Assembly (NCBI GenBank): GCA_964535215.1
Contig: CAZHST010000035.1
Span: 1-30,198, forward strand
Length of the DNA: 30,198 nucleotides
Direction of reading: 5' to 3'
From: JACQHM01 sp964535215
Lineage (GTDB): Bacteria > Methylomirabilota > Methylomirabilia > Methylomirabilales > JACQHM01
Shown: one piece after another, positions 7,706 to 15,650 of the stretch
Layout: every line of letters begins with the position of its first letter
Position numbering within the stretch: the stretch's first letter is position 1
Notes under the pieces: generated by a model
The model's input: only the letters and a program-made list of their open reading frames with translations
Databases searched by the model: none
What the model was told of the DNA's origin: nothing
Program-made: the position numbers and the translations under genes

Positions 7706-8354
7706 CGTCTACCTCCTTGGCGCCTCCGCCATCCCCTATTGCCGGGGACGGATCAAAAGAGTCTTCGACCGACAACGGGCCTTCGGGGCTCCCCTCGTCC
7801 CGCTGATCCACCGGAACACCGGTGAGGGTTGGTTGAGGGACCAGCTCCTCCAACTCTTTTAGACTTGGAAGCTCGGAGAGATCCTTGAACCCAAAATATT
7901 CGAGAAAGGTCTTGCTTGTGCCATACAGGATAGGGCGCCCGGCCTCCTTTTTTCGACCAACGATGCGGATGAGATCCTTTTCCAAGAGGGTCTTAAGAAC
8001 GCCATCCACCTCTACTCCTCGGATGGCCTCGATCTCGGCCTTCGTGATCGCCTGTTTGTAGGCGATGATGGCGAGAGTTTCCATCGCTGCCCGCGAAAGT
8101 TTTGTCGGCTTTCCCTGTTTAAGCTTCAGGATCCACGGCGCCAGCTCAGGGCGGGTGGCTAGGCGGAAGCCCCCCGCTACCTCGATGATCTGAAGCCCCC
8201 TCCCCTCGCTGAGGTAGGAATCCTGCAGCTCACGTAGAGCTGTTTGAACCTCCTTCTTTGTATACTCTCCCAGGATCGTATGGAGTCGTTCGAGGGAAAG
8301 GGGTTCTTCGGCCACGAAGAGGAGGGCTTCAAGGATCGCCTTGGGATCCCTCAT
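7686..8354 (-). CDS. scpB: Segregation and condensation protein B
   Basis: This 222-residue kleisin-partner protein forms dimers that bind ScpA in the SMC condensin complex for chromosome organisation. Two winged-helix domains are recognisable: ILEALLFVAEEPLSLERLHTIL at the N-terminus and KLSRAAMETLAIIAYKQAITKAEIEAIRGV near residue 100, the most conserved ScpB stretch, followed by GRKKEAGRPILYGTSKTFLEYFGF. The last 40 residues are an acidic, low-complexity tail that runs into the pheA start. ATG 8354 overlaps the scpA stop by four bases. Together with scpA this implies an SMC protein elsewhere on the chromosome. Confidence 0.94.
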   Translation of the reverse strand: MRDPKAILEALLFVAEEPLSLERLHTILGEYTKKEVQTALRELQDSYLSEGRGLQIIEVAGGFRLATRPELAPWILKLKQGKPTKLSRAAMETLAIIAYKQAITKAEIEAIRGVEVDGVLKTLLEKDLIRIVGRKKEAGRPILYGTSKTFLEYFGFKDLSELPSLKELEELVPQPTLTGVPVDQRDEGSPEGPLSVEDSFDPSPAIGDGGGAKEVDVVDPDC

Positions 8355-9061
8355 TCAAGCCTCCCTTCCTCCACCCGAGAGAGTATGATCTCCCCAAAGG
8401 GAACAGCCTGACGAGCCCTCACCCGACCCTGGCGGAGGAGCTCCAGGAGGGCAAGGAAGGTCACGATCACTGCCAAGCGCCGCCGTTCGTCGTGGAAGAG
8501 GGAGGAGAAAGGGAGAGGGCTTTCCCGGGAAAGCCGATCAAGGAGATAAGCCATCCGCTCCTCGAGCCTGATCTCCTCAGGCTCGATGGGCAAGGCTGGA
8601 GTCTCCGGGGTCCGTTTCAGGACCTCTCGGAAGGCGACCAGGAGATCAAGCAGCGGGATCGCCAAGGGACCTCCTGCCCCTCCTCCCAAACCGTCCCTGA
8701 CATAGACGAGTTGCTGGCGCTCTTCCAATGCCGCTAGTTGCTTAGCGGCCTCTTTAAAGCGTTTGTACTCGAGGAGCCGTTCGACCAACGGCATTCGAGG
8801 ATCCTCCGCGAGAGGCTCCTCCTCCCCCTCCTCCTTGGGGAGGAGCATCTGGGATTTAATGTGGATAAGGGTCGCAGCCATCAGGAGGAATTCCCCAGCA
8901 CTGTCCAGGTCAATCTGGGGTGTGGAGGCTAGATACGCGAGATACTCATTGGTGATCCTGGCGATGGGGATATCGTAGATGTCAACCTTGTTCTCCTCGA
9001 TCAGGTGGAGCAAAAGATCCAGCGGCCCCTCGAAGACCCCAAGCTTGACCTGGTAAGTCAT
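8351..9061 (-). CDS. scpA: Segregation and condensation protein A (kleisin)
   Basis: This 236-residue kleisin subunit bridges SMC heads and recruits ScpB. The N-terminus has the diagnostic FEGPLDLLLHLIEENKVDIYDIPIA (residues 9-33, quoted in pieces: FEGPLDLLLHLIEE then VDIYDIPIA). The middle is a charged linker (LLPKEEGEEEPLAED), and the C-terminal winged helix ends FLALLELLRQGRVRARQ. The start is ATG 9061 with GAGGGGAGG immediately upstream. It follows the small secreted-protein gene by 17 bases and overlaps scpB, so it belongs to a long minus-strand transcription unit that begins at lysC or earlier. Confidence 0.94.
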   Translation of the reverse strand: MTYQVKLGVFEGPLDLLLHLIEENKVDIYDIPIARITNEYLAYLASTPQIDLDSAGEFLLMAATLIHIKSQMLLPKEEGEEEPLAEDPRMPLVERLLEYKRFKEAAKQLAALEERQQLVYVRDGLGGGAGGPLAIPLLDLLVAFREVLKRTPETPALPIEPEEIRLEERMAYLLDRLSRESPLPFSSLFHDERRRLAVIVTFLALLELLRQGRVRARQAVPFGEIILSRVEEGRLE

Positions 9062-9078
9062 CCTCCCCTCAACGATGT

Positions 9079-9426
9079 TTACAGGCCAGATCTTGGTCTC
9101 GTCACCAGTTCCTTCATCCGGGCTGGCGTAATGACGTAGGGACCACGGCAGCCCTCCCGGATGGCGCCCACGGCCACTTCATCGGCGGTCCCAAGGGTCC
9201 CCACGAAGAGGACACCCGCGATGCCAATGGAGGTCGTACAATAGGCGACTTTCAGAGGGATATTGATCACGGTGGTCACAAAACTCCCGACGACGTACCC
9301 GGCCCCGACGCCTGCCCTTCCCTTCCGTCCAGGTTCTGTTTCCTGGGCTCTGAGGACCGGCGCGAAGAGACCATGGAGGCCCAGCACGCAGAGCAGGAGC
9401 CCTCCAACCCAACGTCTCCTCCTCAC
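9079..9426 (-). CDS. Small exported protein of unknown function
   Basis: This 115-residue protein belongs to no family I can name. A basic start (MRRRRW) and hydrophobic segment (7-26) with LRAQ at the end form a likely signal peptide cleaved near residue 27. The mature part begins Gly/Arg-rich and has two hydrophobic stretches (GAGYVVGSFVTTVINIPLKVAY and GIAGVLFVGTLG, about residues 42-80). It ends with a GCRGPYVITPARM segment that has the look of a conserved C-terminal motif; two Cys remain (in AYCTTS and EGCRG). GTG 9426 overlaps the comEA stop (GTGA). A location in periplasm or inner membrane is inferred. Similar short exported proteins are, in my recollection, common in GC-rich deep-branching genomes, but this was not checked. 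Confidence 0.7.
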   Translation of the reverse strand: MRRRRWVGGLLLCVLGLHGLFAPVLRAQETEPGRKGRAGVGAGYVVGSFVTTVINIPLKVAYCTTSIGIAGVLFVGTLGTADEVAVGAIREGCRGPYVITPARMKELVTRPRSGL

Positions 9427-9827
9427 GGCTTCCCCTCCTGAATGCGGATCCAGGGTCTGATCCTTTCGAACCGCTTTTCCCCGATCCCGTCGATCTTTTT
9501 TAGCTCCTCGACATCCCGGAAGGAACCGAAGCGTTCACGGTACCGGATGATCCGCGCCGCCAGGACCGGTCCGATGCCCGGGAGTCTCTGGAGGTCTTCC
9601 TCCCCAGCCCGGTTCGGGTCGATCCTCGGGGTGGAACGTTCCTGTTCATAGGGCTTGGAATCCTGAGCCTTAGGGAGGGTTTCCGTCCCTTTTGCCAGGA
9701 TAAGGGTTAAGGGTTCTGAACCCGTGCCATGGAACCGCAGCCGATGGGCACCCCAAACCGCAAGACCCAGGAGAAAGGCCAGGAGGAGGATCGCAAGGGC
9801 TTCGCGGGAGGAGTAGCGGGGTATCAT
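9423..9827 (-). CDS. ComEA-like helix-hairpin-helix DNA-binding protein
   Basis: This is a 134-residue membrane-anchored protein. One hydrophobic segment (about 9-26, ALAILLLAFLLGLAVWG) is followed by a flexible linker. A double helix-hairpin-helix domain then covers 72-130: NRAGEEDLQRLPGIGPVLAARI and FRDVEELKKIDGIGEKRFERI, each with the G-I-G turn that grips the DNA backbone. ComEA receives transforming DNA at the outer face of the inner membrane. Many single-domain HhH relatives exist, so a competence role is probable but unproven; no comEC is in the window. ATG 9827 overlaps the lysC stop by four bases. Confidence 0.82.
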   Translation of the reverse strand: MIPRYSSREALAILLLAFLLGLAVWGAHRLRFHGTGSEPLTLILAKGTETLPKAQDSKPYEQERSTPRIDPNRAGEEDLQRLPGIGPVLAARIIRYRERFGSFRDVEELKKIDGIGEKRFERIRPWIRIQEGKP

Positions 9828-11047
9828 CCTCTCCCCTCGCCCAATTGGAAGGCCTCGTGCAGGACCCTGACGGCCAGCTCGGCAAACTTGGCGTCGATCA
9901 CGCAGGAGACGGCAATCTCCGAGGTGCTGATCATCATGATGTTGATATTGTGCTTGGCCAAAGCATCAAACATCTTGGCGGCAACCCCCGAGTGGGTTCG
10001 CATCCCGACCCCGACAATGGAAACTTTAGCAATCCGCTCGTCGCCCAAGACCTCACCGGCACCGATCTCGTGCGCAACCTTCCCGATAACGTCGTAGGCC
10101 TTTTGGAAATCAGCCTTGGAGACGGTAAACGAGATATCCGTGAAGCCATCTTGACCGCTGTTCTGGACGATCATGTCCACCACGATGCCCGTCTCGGCCA
10201 CGGCCCCGAAGAGCTTTGCCGCGATCCCCGGCCGATCAAGCACCCGGGTCACGGTGATCCTCGCCTGGTTCTTGTCGTAGGCGATTCCAGAGACGACGAC
10301 CCGCTCCATTGCCTGATCCTCCCACACCACATAGGTCCCTTCCCCCTCGACAAAGCTGGAGCGCACATGGATTGGAACCCGGTGGATCTTGGCGTACTCC
10401 ACAGACCGGGTTTGGAGGACCTTGGCCCCCAGAGAGGCCAACTCCAGCATCTCATCATAGGAGATCCGCGAGAGCTTCCTCGCTTCAGGGACAACATTTG
10501 GATCCGCCGTGTAGACCCCGTCCACGTCGGTGTAGATCTCACAAACCTCAGCCTTGAGGGCCGCGGCCAAGGCTACCGCCGTCAGATCGGAGCCTCCCCT
10601 CCCCAGGGTGGTGACATCCTCCTCGGCCGTCACCCCTTGGAAGCCGGCTACAATGGCCACTTCACCGTCGTGAAGGGCCTGGCGGATCCGATCGGCGTCA
10701 ACGCTCATGATCCTGGCCCTGGTATAGGAGCGGTCCGTCTGGATCTTGACCTGGCCTCCTGTGAAGGATCGGGCCTTCACCCCCAAGGCCTGGAGGGCCA
10801 AGGCCAAAAGACCGATGGAGACCTGTTCTCCGGTGGCCAGGATCACATCCAGCTCCCGCTCGTTGGGGGTGTCTGTGATCTGATAGGCAAGGTTCAGCAG
10901 GCGATCAGTCTCCCCCGCCATGGCCGAGACCACCACCACCACCTCGTTTCCCTTCTCCTTCGCCGCGGCCACCCGTCGGGCGACATGCTTGATCCGATCA
11001 ATGCTCCCAACAGAAGTGCCACCGTACTTTTGAACGATCAGCGCCAT
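9824..11047 (-). CDS. lysC: Aspartate kinase
   Basis: This 407-residue enzyme phosphorylates aspartate, the first step to lysine, threonine, methionine and diaminopimelate. The amino-acid kinase domain (1-245) has KYGGTSVG (7-14), the ATP-site TLGRGGSDLTA (147-157) and YTDVDGVYTADP (172-183). Two ACT domains follow (about 262-330 and 340-405), marked by VLDRPGIAAKLF and VGVGMRTHSGVAAKMF, so allosteric inhibition by lysine and/or threonine is expected. Length and domain order match stand-alone LysC of the alpha/beta type; an internal start for a beta subunit was not examined closely. ATG 11047 has a GGGGTG-type SD, and the stop overlaps comEA. Confidence 0.95.
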   Translation of the reverse strand: MALIVQKYGGTSVGSIDRIKHVARRVAAAKEKGNEVVVVVSAMAGETDRLLNLAYQITDTPNERELDVILATGEQVSIGLLALALQALGVKARSFTGGQVKIQTDRSYTRARIMSVDADRIRQALHDGEVAIVAGFQGVTAEEDVTTLGRGGSDLTAVALAAALKAEVCEIYTDVDGVYTADPNVVPEARKLSRISYDEMLELASLGAKVLQTRSVEYAKIHRVPIHVRSSFVEGEGTYVVWEDQAMERVVVSGIAYDKNQARITVTRVLDRPGIAAKLFGAVAETGIVVDMIVQNSGQDGFTDISFTVSKADFQKAYDVIGKVAHEIGAGEVLGDERIAKVSIVGVGMRTHSGVAAKMFDALAKHNINIMMISTSEIAVSCVIDAKFAELAVRVLHEAFQLGEGRG

Positions 11048-11067
11048 ACCTTCACCCCATCGCGTTC

Positions 11068-11604
11068 CTAGCGGTGCAAATCAATCATCCGCCAGAAACT
11101 CCGGAAGGCCTCGACCCCCGAGAGCAGGACGACGCCCAAGGCGGTGCCCAACAAGACCAAACCTGGGGAAAAGGGGAACACGGCTCCCAGCCATGGATCC
11201 AAGATCAAGAGGCCCCCTGCCAGGAACACCAAAAGGGGTTCGATCGGCTCGAGCTCCCCTCTGGGGAGGAGAACGCCCTGCGAGGCAGAGATAGCTCGAA
11301 GGCCGATCTCAAAGAACGCTTTCCCAACGATGAGGACCACCACCCAACCCGGCGCCCTCCCCACCTGGACGAGGCCGATCAAGACCGAAGCGATCAAGAG
11401 CTTCCACGCCAAAGCTCCAAAGAGCTTCTCCAAAGGCCTGGACCCGCGGCTTCTGAAAAGACCCTTTGGTTGATCGGCTATGACCGCAAGAAGGAACAAG
11501 GCTGCCGCGGGAACGCCGAGGGGTCTACCTTCAGTGATCAGGAAGAGGATGAGGAGGGGGAGAATGAAGATCCTTACGAGGGCGAACAAATCGGAGGTAG
11601 TCAA
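11068..11604 (-). CDS. Degenerate CDP-alcohol phosphotransferase-like membrane protein (probable pseudoenzyme)
   Basis: This 178-residue polytopic membrane protein has the same length and hydrophobic profile as the PgsA at 690-1226. The helix holding the signature aligns: PgsA TDALDGFIARSF versus IADQPKGLFRSRG, and LADKLLL versus LAWKLLI. Only the first Asp (D44) remains. The positions of the second to fourth Asp carry Lys47, Gly63 and Trp67, and the AR pair is replaced. Since these Asp residues bind the catalytic metals in the family, phosphatidyl transfer seems impossible; a lipid-binding or structural role is inferred. TTG 11604 is preceded by AGGAGG (5-base spacing) and overlaps the upstream ATPase stop. 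The frame is intact, so it is not a decaying pseudogene. Confidence 0.72.
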   Translation of the reverse strand: MTTSDLFALVRIFILPLLILFLITEGRPLGVPAAALFLLAVIADQPKGLFRSRGSRPLEKLFGALAWKLLIASVLIGLVQVGRAPGWVVVLIVGKAFFEIGLRAISASQGVLLPRGELEPIEPLLVFLAGGLLILDPWLGAVFPFSPGLVLLGTALGVVLLSGVEAFRSFWRMIDLHR

Positions 11605-12455
11605 GGTTGCCTCCTGAAAGGGCTGAGATTTCCGGCGCTCCTCGCGTCGAGTCCCAGATCCCTGGCCACGTCCTCCACAAGCCTGAGGTCAAGGCGATCC
11701 CTCTTCAGGAGGAACCCCTCGAGGAGGACATTATCGCAGATCGTGTTGATCAAGCGGGGGATGCCACGAGAATAGAGATGGATCCGATCCAGGACCTCTT
11801 CATCAAACAGCTCCCTGGTAGACCCCGCCACCTTAAGGCGATGGCGGATGTAGGCCTTGGTGATTTCCGGGGTGAAAGAGGTCAGTCGGCACTTGACAGC
11901 CACCCGTTGGGCGAGGGGAAGGTCCATGGCCAGGTTCTCGTCCAGCTCAGGCAGGCCGAAGAGGATAAAGGTGATGAGTTTCGCCTTGGGGATCTCCAGG
12001 TTCAGCAGACCTCGGAACTCCTCCATGATCTCCTTCTGCTTCAGCATGTTGGCCTCGTCCACCAGGACGACGGCCTTCCTCCCCCCCTGATGGATCTTCA
12101 GGAGGGTCTGATAGATTTGCCCAAGGAGGGTAACCTTGTCATCCGCAGGGGCATCCACACCCAGTTGCATAGCAATCTTCCGAAGGAGCCACTCTGGGGT
12201 CACCGAGGAATGGACAATAACAAGAAGGGTTGAGACGTATCGGTCATCGTCCAGCCGTTCCAGCATCTGGCGGGCCAAGGTCGTTTTCCCCGTTCCGACA
12301 TCCCCGACCACAACGGCCAAACCTTTCATGGTATCAATCGCGTACATGAGGCGGCCCATTACCTCTGCATGCTGAGGGATATCGAAGTAGAAGCGGAGAT
12401 CAGGGGTGTTGGAGAAAGGTTGTTCACGAAGCTGGTAAAACTGTTCGTAGCTCAT
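11601..12455 (-). CDS. ExeA/GspA-like AAA ATPase
   Basis: This 284-residue P-loop ATPase has the N-terminal signature MSYEQFYQLREQPFSNTPD typical of ExeA/GspA-type proteins, which act with type II secretion or related envelope systems. Walker A is GDVGTGKT (51-58), Walker B is VVLVDEA (129-135), sensor-like FGLPEL follows, and the C-terminal helical lid has RGIPRLINTICDNVLLEGF. Relatives have a C-terminal membrane/peptidoglycan-binding part, which is absent here, so it is probably cytosolic. The frame stays open upstream of ATG 12455 to 12755, but that extension overlaps the TPR gene out of frame and lacks conservation signs. It follows the large TPR gene by ten bases; the pair probably works together. 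Confidence 0.83.
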   Translation of the reverse strand: MSYEQFYQLREQPFSNTPDLRFYFDIPQHAEVMGRLMYAIDTMKGLAVVVGDVGTGKTTLARQMLERLDDDRYVSTLLVIVHSSVTPEWLLRKIAMQLGVDAPADDKVTLLGQIYQTLLKIHQGGRKAVVLVDEANMLKQKEIMEEFRGLLNLEIPKAKLITFILFGLPELDENLAMDLPLAQRVAVKCRLTSFTPEITKAYIRHRLKVAGSTRELFDEEVLDRIHLYSRGIPRLINTICDNVLLEGFLLKRDRLDLRLVEDVARDLGLDARSAGNLSPFRRQP

Positions 12456-12465
12456 CCTCTGCCTG

Positions 12466-15400
12466 CTAGATGAAGCTGATCTTATCCTTGGAGGGTGGCT
12501 TCTTTGTCCCTGAAGGAGGCAGGGGCTCGGCAGGCGAGGGGGAGGCGCTTCCCTGAGAGGTCCGCTCTTCCCGGAGTGGAGGAGGGGTACCGGACGTGGA
12601 GGAGGAAGGCTCGTTGGGAGGACGGGGTTCAGCCTGCCGGGCCAGTCTCCCCTGAAGATCGCGGAACCTTGCCCTGACATCCCGAAATCCAGGATCCTCT
12701 GCCTGGAGCTCTTGAAGGATGGCAGAGGCCCTCTGAAGATCCCCAATCGCTTCATAGGCCGTGGCCAGGTCGTATTTCACCCCCCGACTCTCCTCTGAGG
12801 GAAACCCTTGAACGGAGATCCCCTGAAGGAACGTCTCAATAGCTCGCTCAGGAATCCCTTTGGCCAGATAGCAGAGACCGATCAGATGGGCGCAACTTAT
12901 AAACCGTTTCCGATCCTTGGAAGCAATCCTGAATTCCTCGATGGCTTCATCGTACAGTTCCATCTCCTTGTAAGCGATCCCTAAGTTATAGTGGGTCTCA
13001 TAGTCCTCCTCAGTGAGATGCTCCCGGATCCCTTTCTGAAACTCGGCCAGAATCTCCTCTAAGGTCGGACCCGCTCCCCCTCGGGAAATCCCTGCCTCTT
13101 CGGCCTCAAGCTCGTGAAGGATCGCTGCCGAGAGATCAAAGAATCCTTCCTCCCCAGGCTCTCCGCTTCCCTCCATGACTTTAAAGATAGGGACCACACC
13201 CTCTAGGCGACTCCCACGATCCTTTTCCTCGAAGGCCGGCCCAGAGGCTGGTGCCTCAACCGGCTCCTCCGGCGCTTCCTTCTGAGGGAGAGGGGACTCG
13301 AACCCTGCCTCGGAATCGAGCAGCTCCTCGACCAGCGAAGCTTCAGGGGGACGGAAGGGTTCCTCGGCTTCAGGAAGAACAGGGGAAGGTGGTTGAAGGG
13401 AAGCCAGTTTGGTTTTGGCCTCGCGGTTTTGAGGGTCTTTGGCCAGGATCCTTTCATAGGTCATCCTGGCCTCCTCATACATCCCCTGACGCAGGTAAAA
13501 CTCTGCTTCGGCGAGATCCTCGGAGAGGTCGGTCCCTTCCAGGGAAGGTTCCTCAAGGAGAATATGGATCCCTTCATCGCCGACGGGGCTCTCCCGGTCT
13601 TCCTCAAAAAAGGTCTGGACCTCCTCCGGTAACTCCTCCTCTTCGATCTCGATCCCTTTCGGACTCTCCCCTTTATCCTCCTCCAAGGCCGACTCTTCGT
13701 TGGAAGGCTCCAAGAGAGAGGGAGGAAGGGGAATCCCGGGGGAGGATTGCCTCAGCGCCAGGGATTGGAGGAGCTCCTTCGCCCGCTCGTTCGAAGGGGC
13801 TAAGGTGAGAACCTCCTGGAGAGCGATGGTCGCCTCAGAAATTCGGCCATCTTGGAGGTATAATTCGGCAATGGCTAAGGCCTCTCCCACCCCTTCCCCT
13901 ACAAGACCCTGACTGAGGTAGAGGTCCTTGAGCTTTGAGTGAAGGAGGATGTTCTCGGGAAACATGATGGAGGTTGCCTTCAGCCGGTTGATGGCCCGCT
14001 CGTAGAGGCCATATTTCAGATACACCTCGGCCTCGACCAGAGCCTCAGAAACCAGGGGGTCTCCCTCGAGGTCAACCTCAACCTCACGCTCAGGGATCTC
14101 GACCTGGAGAGGGTTGGTGGAGCGCTCCTCACCAGCAGAGGGGTTCTGTTTCGCCAGGACGGCCTCTTCCTCCAAGGGTTCTTCTTGAAGTTCCCAAGGC
14201 TCCTCCACCGGGCTCCAGTCCCCAGGCCCCTCGAGCCCTACGGCCTCCGCCATGATCTGGGCGAGCTCCCCAGATTCTTCCATCCGCTGCACTGGAGGGG
14301 CCGGGGATGCCTCCTCCCCCTCAAGGGTTCCCGACCGCTGAACGGCCAGTTCCCCCTCGGCCTTTTTGACCCCAGGACCCCCTTCAGCCTCCATATCCTG
14401 AAGCCTCGAGCGGGCCAGCGAATCCTCTGGATCAATGGCGAGAATCCTCTCGTAGACCGCCCGTTCCTCATCCAGCTGTCCCGCCTCTGCATAGAGAACG
14501 GCCAGCTGGATGAACTCCTCTTTGGCCCGTTCAAGCTGCCCCCCCCTCACCAAGAGTTCGGCCAGCCTTCGCCGGGCCTTAGGATACATCGGAGCCACAT
14601 CCAGGATTCCCCGGAAGAGTTCACAAGCCGAATCCAGCTTGTCCTGAGCGATGAACCGCTCGGCTAATAGGTCGTACTGGTCGAAGGCATCATCCAACCT
14701 TCCTTGCTGGAGGAAAATCCGTCCAAGATGGAGCCTGGGTTCCGGGGCCCGGGGATCGAGGTCCACGATCTTGCCATAGACGGTCACGGCCTGGTCGAAC
14801 AGGCCCTTCTGCTCGTAAGCCTGGCCCAAGAAGGCCAGGGGTTGAACATTCGTCGGATCTATCGAGGCGGCGAGGTTAAGCTCCTGAATGGCCTCATCAT
14901 AGTTTCCCCCTTGAAAGAGGAGCCGCCCCAAGTGATAATGGGCCTCAAAAGAGTCGGGATCGAGCTGGACAACCCTCTTTAGGAGCTGGACAGCCTCCCC
15001 GGTGTGGCCCAACTTCTGGGCCACCTGCGCCCCTCTGGAGAGCTGGGTTATAGCCTCCTGGATCATCCCTTCTTTGACGAACATGTCTGCCAGCCTCGCC
15101 ACGAGCGCCGAGCTGCCAGGTTCGAGGTCAACGATCCGCTGATAGACTTCTAAGGCCTTCCTGGTCTCCCCCCGCTTGGCGTATTGCTCGGCGATCCCCA
15201 TGTACTGGATCTTGGCCTCCCCTACAAGGCCTTGTTCAGCATAGAGGCTCGCGCAGGCTAAGGAAGCCTCAATGTTTTGGGGGTTCAGCTTTAGGACCTT
15301 CTTGTAGACGGCGATGGCCTTCACAAGGTCCCCGTCGGCCCGGTACAGCTCACCAAGCCTAAGGTACCGAGCAATCGCCTCGGCGGTGTCCCCTTTCCTG

Positions 15401-15549
15401 GCATAGAGATCCCCCAAGGCATTGTTGACCGCGAAATCGTTGGGATCCACCTTGAGGATGGTCTCGTATTCGGCGATGGCCTTATCTAACCGTCCCTGCT
15501 GGATATAGGCCAGGGCCGCTTGCAAGGCTTTCCTTTTATCGAAGGCCAT
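12466..15549 (-). CDS. Large tetratricopeptide-repeat protein (about 1027 residues)
   Basis: This is a soluble scaffold protein with no signal peptide. The N-terminal 400 residues are about a dozen consecutive TPR units of the form LDKAIAEYETILKVDPND... Acidic, low-complexity linkers (Glu/Pro-rich) then separate further TPR blocks near 500-600, 690-735 and 880-980. The tail is Pro/Ser-rich and ends KDKISFI. ATG 15549 was preferred over an in-frame ATG/other start eight codons earlier because the protein pattern begins MAFDKRKALQAAL; its SD is modest (GGGGGT). A probable promoter sits at 15584-15613. TPR proteins mediate complexes; coupling to the ExeA-like ATPase suggests an envelope, pilus or secretion assembly function, which is inference. 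Confidence 0.85.
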   Translation of the reverse strand: MAFDKRKALQAALAYIQQGRLDKAIAEYETILKVDPNDFAVNNALGDLYARKGDTAEAIARYLRLGELYRADGDLVKAIAVYKKVLKLNPQNIEASLACASLYAEQGLVGEAKIQYMGIAEQYAKRGETRKALEVYQRIVDLEPGSSALVARLADMFVKEGMIQEAITQLSRGAQVAQKLGHTGEAVQLLKRVVQLDPDSFEAHYHLGRLLFQGGNYDEAIQELNLAASIDPTNVQPLAFLGQAYEQKGLFDQAVTVYGKIVDLDPRAPEPRLHLGRIFLQQGRLDDAFDQYDLLAERFIAQDKLDSACELFRGILDVAPMYPKARRRLAELLVRGGQLERAKEEFIQLAVLYAEAGQLDEERAVYERILAIDPEDSLARSRLQDMEAEGGPGVKKAEGELAVQRSGTLEGEEASPAPPVQRMEESGELAQIMAEAVGLEGPGDWSPVEEPWELQEEPLEEEAVLAKQNPSAGEERSTNPLQVEIPEREVEVDLEGDPLVSEALVEAEVYLKYGLYERAINRLKATSIMFPENILLHSKLKDLYLSQGLVGEGVGEALAIAELYLQDGRISEATIALQEVLTLAPSNERAKELLQSLALRQSSPGIPLPPSLLEPSNEESALEEDKGESPKGIEIEEEELPEEVQTFFEEDRESPVGDEGIHILLEEPSLEGTDLSEDLAEAEFYLRQGMYEEARMTYERILAKDPQNREAKTKLASLQPPSPVLPEAEEPFRPPEASLVEELLDSEAGFESPLPQKEAPEEPVEAPASGPAFEEKDRGSRLEGVVPIFKVMEGSGEPGEEGFFDLSAAILHELEAEEAGISRGGAGPTLEEILAEFQKGIREHLTEEDYETHYNLGIAYKEMELYDEAIEEFRIASKDRKRFISCAHLIGLCYLAKGIPERAIETFLQGISVQGFPSEESRGVKYDLATAYEAIGDLQRASAILQELQAEDPGFRDVRARFRDLQGRLARQAEPRPPNEPSSSTSGTPPPLREERTSQGSASPSPAEPLPPSGTKKPPSKDKISFI

Positions 15550-15583
15550 AAAACCCCCAGAAACGCTCAACAAATTCCCCCTT

Positions 15584-15613
15584 ACCCTAACAAATAGGGA
15601 GGGAGGCTGTCAA
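15584..15613 (-). promoter_or_regulatory. Putative sigma-70 promoter of the TPR/ExeA/lysC unit
   Basis: On the minus strand TTGACA (15608-15613) matches the -35 consensus exactly and is followed after 18 bases by TAGGGT (15584-15589), a weak -10. It lies about 35 bases before the TPR start, in the only sizeable gap (15550-15650) of this part of the minus strand. Confidence 0.4.
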
Positions 15614-15650
15614 GCGTCAAAGCGAGGAAGCGGCTGCTCTGGCAAGAGAC

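Noticed and set aside
9845..11071. Long plus-strand reading frame of about 408 codons antisense to lysC
   Set aside because: No protein family pattern, no SD, and the opposite strand encodes a complete aspartate kinase; a by-product of GC-rich codon use.
12456..12755. N-terminal extension of the ExeA-like ATPase
   Set aside because: The extension lies over the TPR gene's 3' end in another frame and is Pro/Arg/Ser-rich, a shadow pattern; the family signature starts at ATG 12455.
13251..13808. Plus-strand frame over the TPR gene
   Set aside because: Low-complexity shadow of the Glu/Pro-rich linker; no independent start signal.
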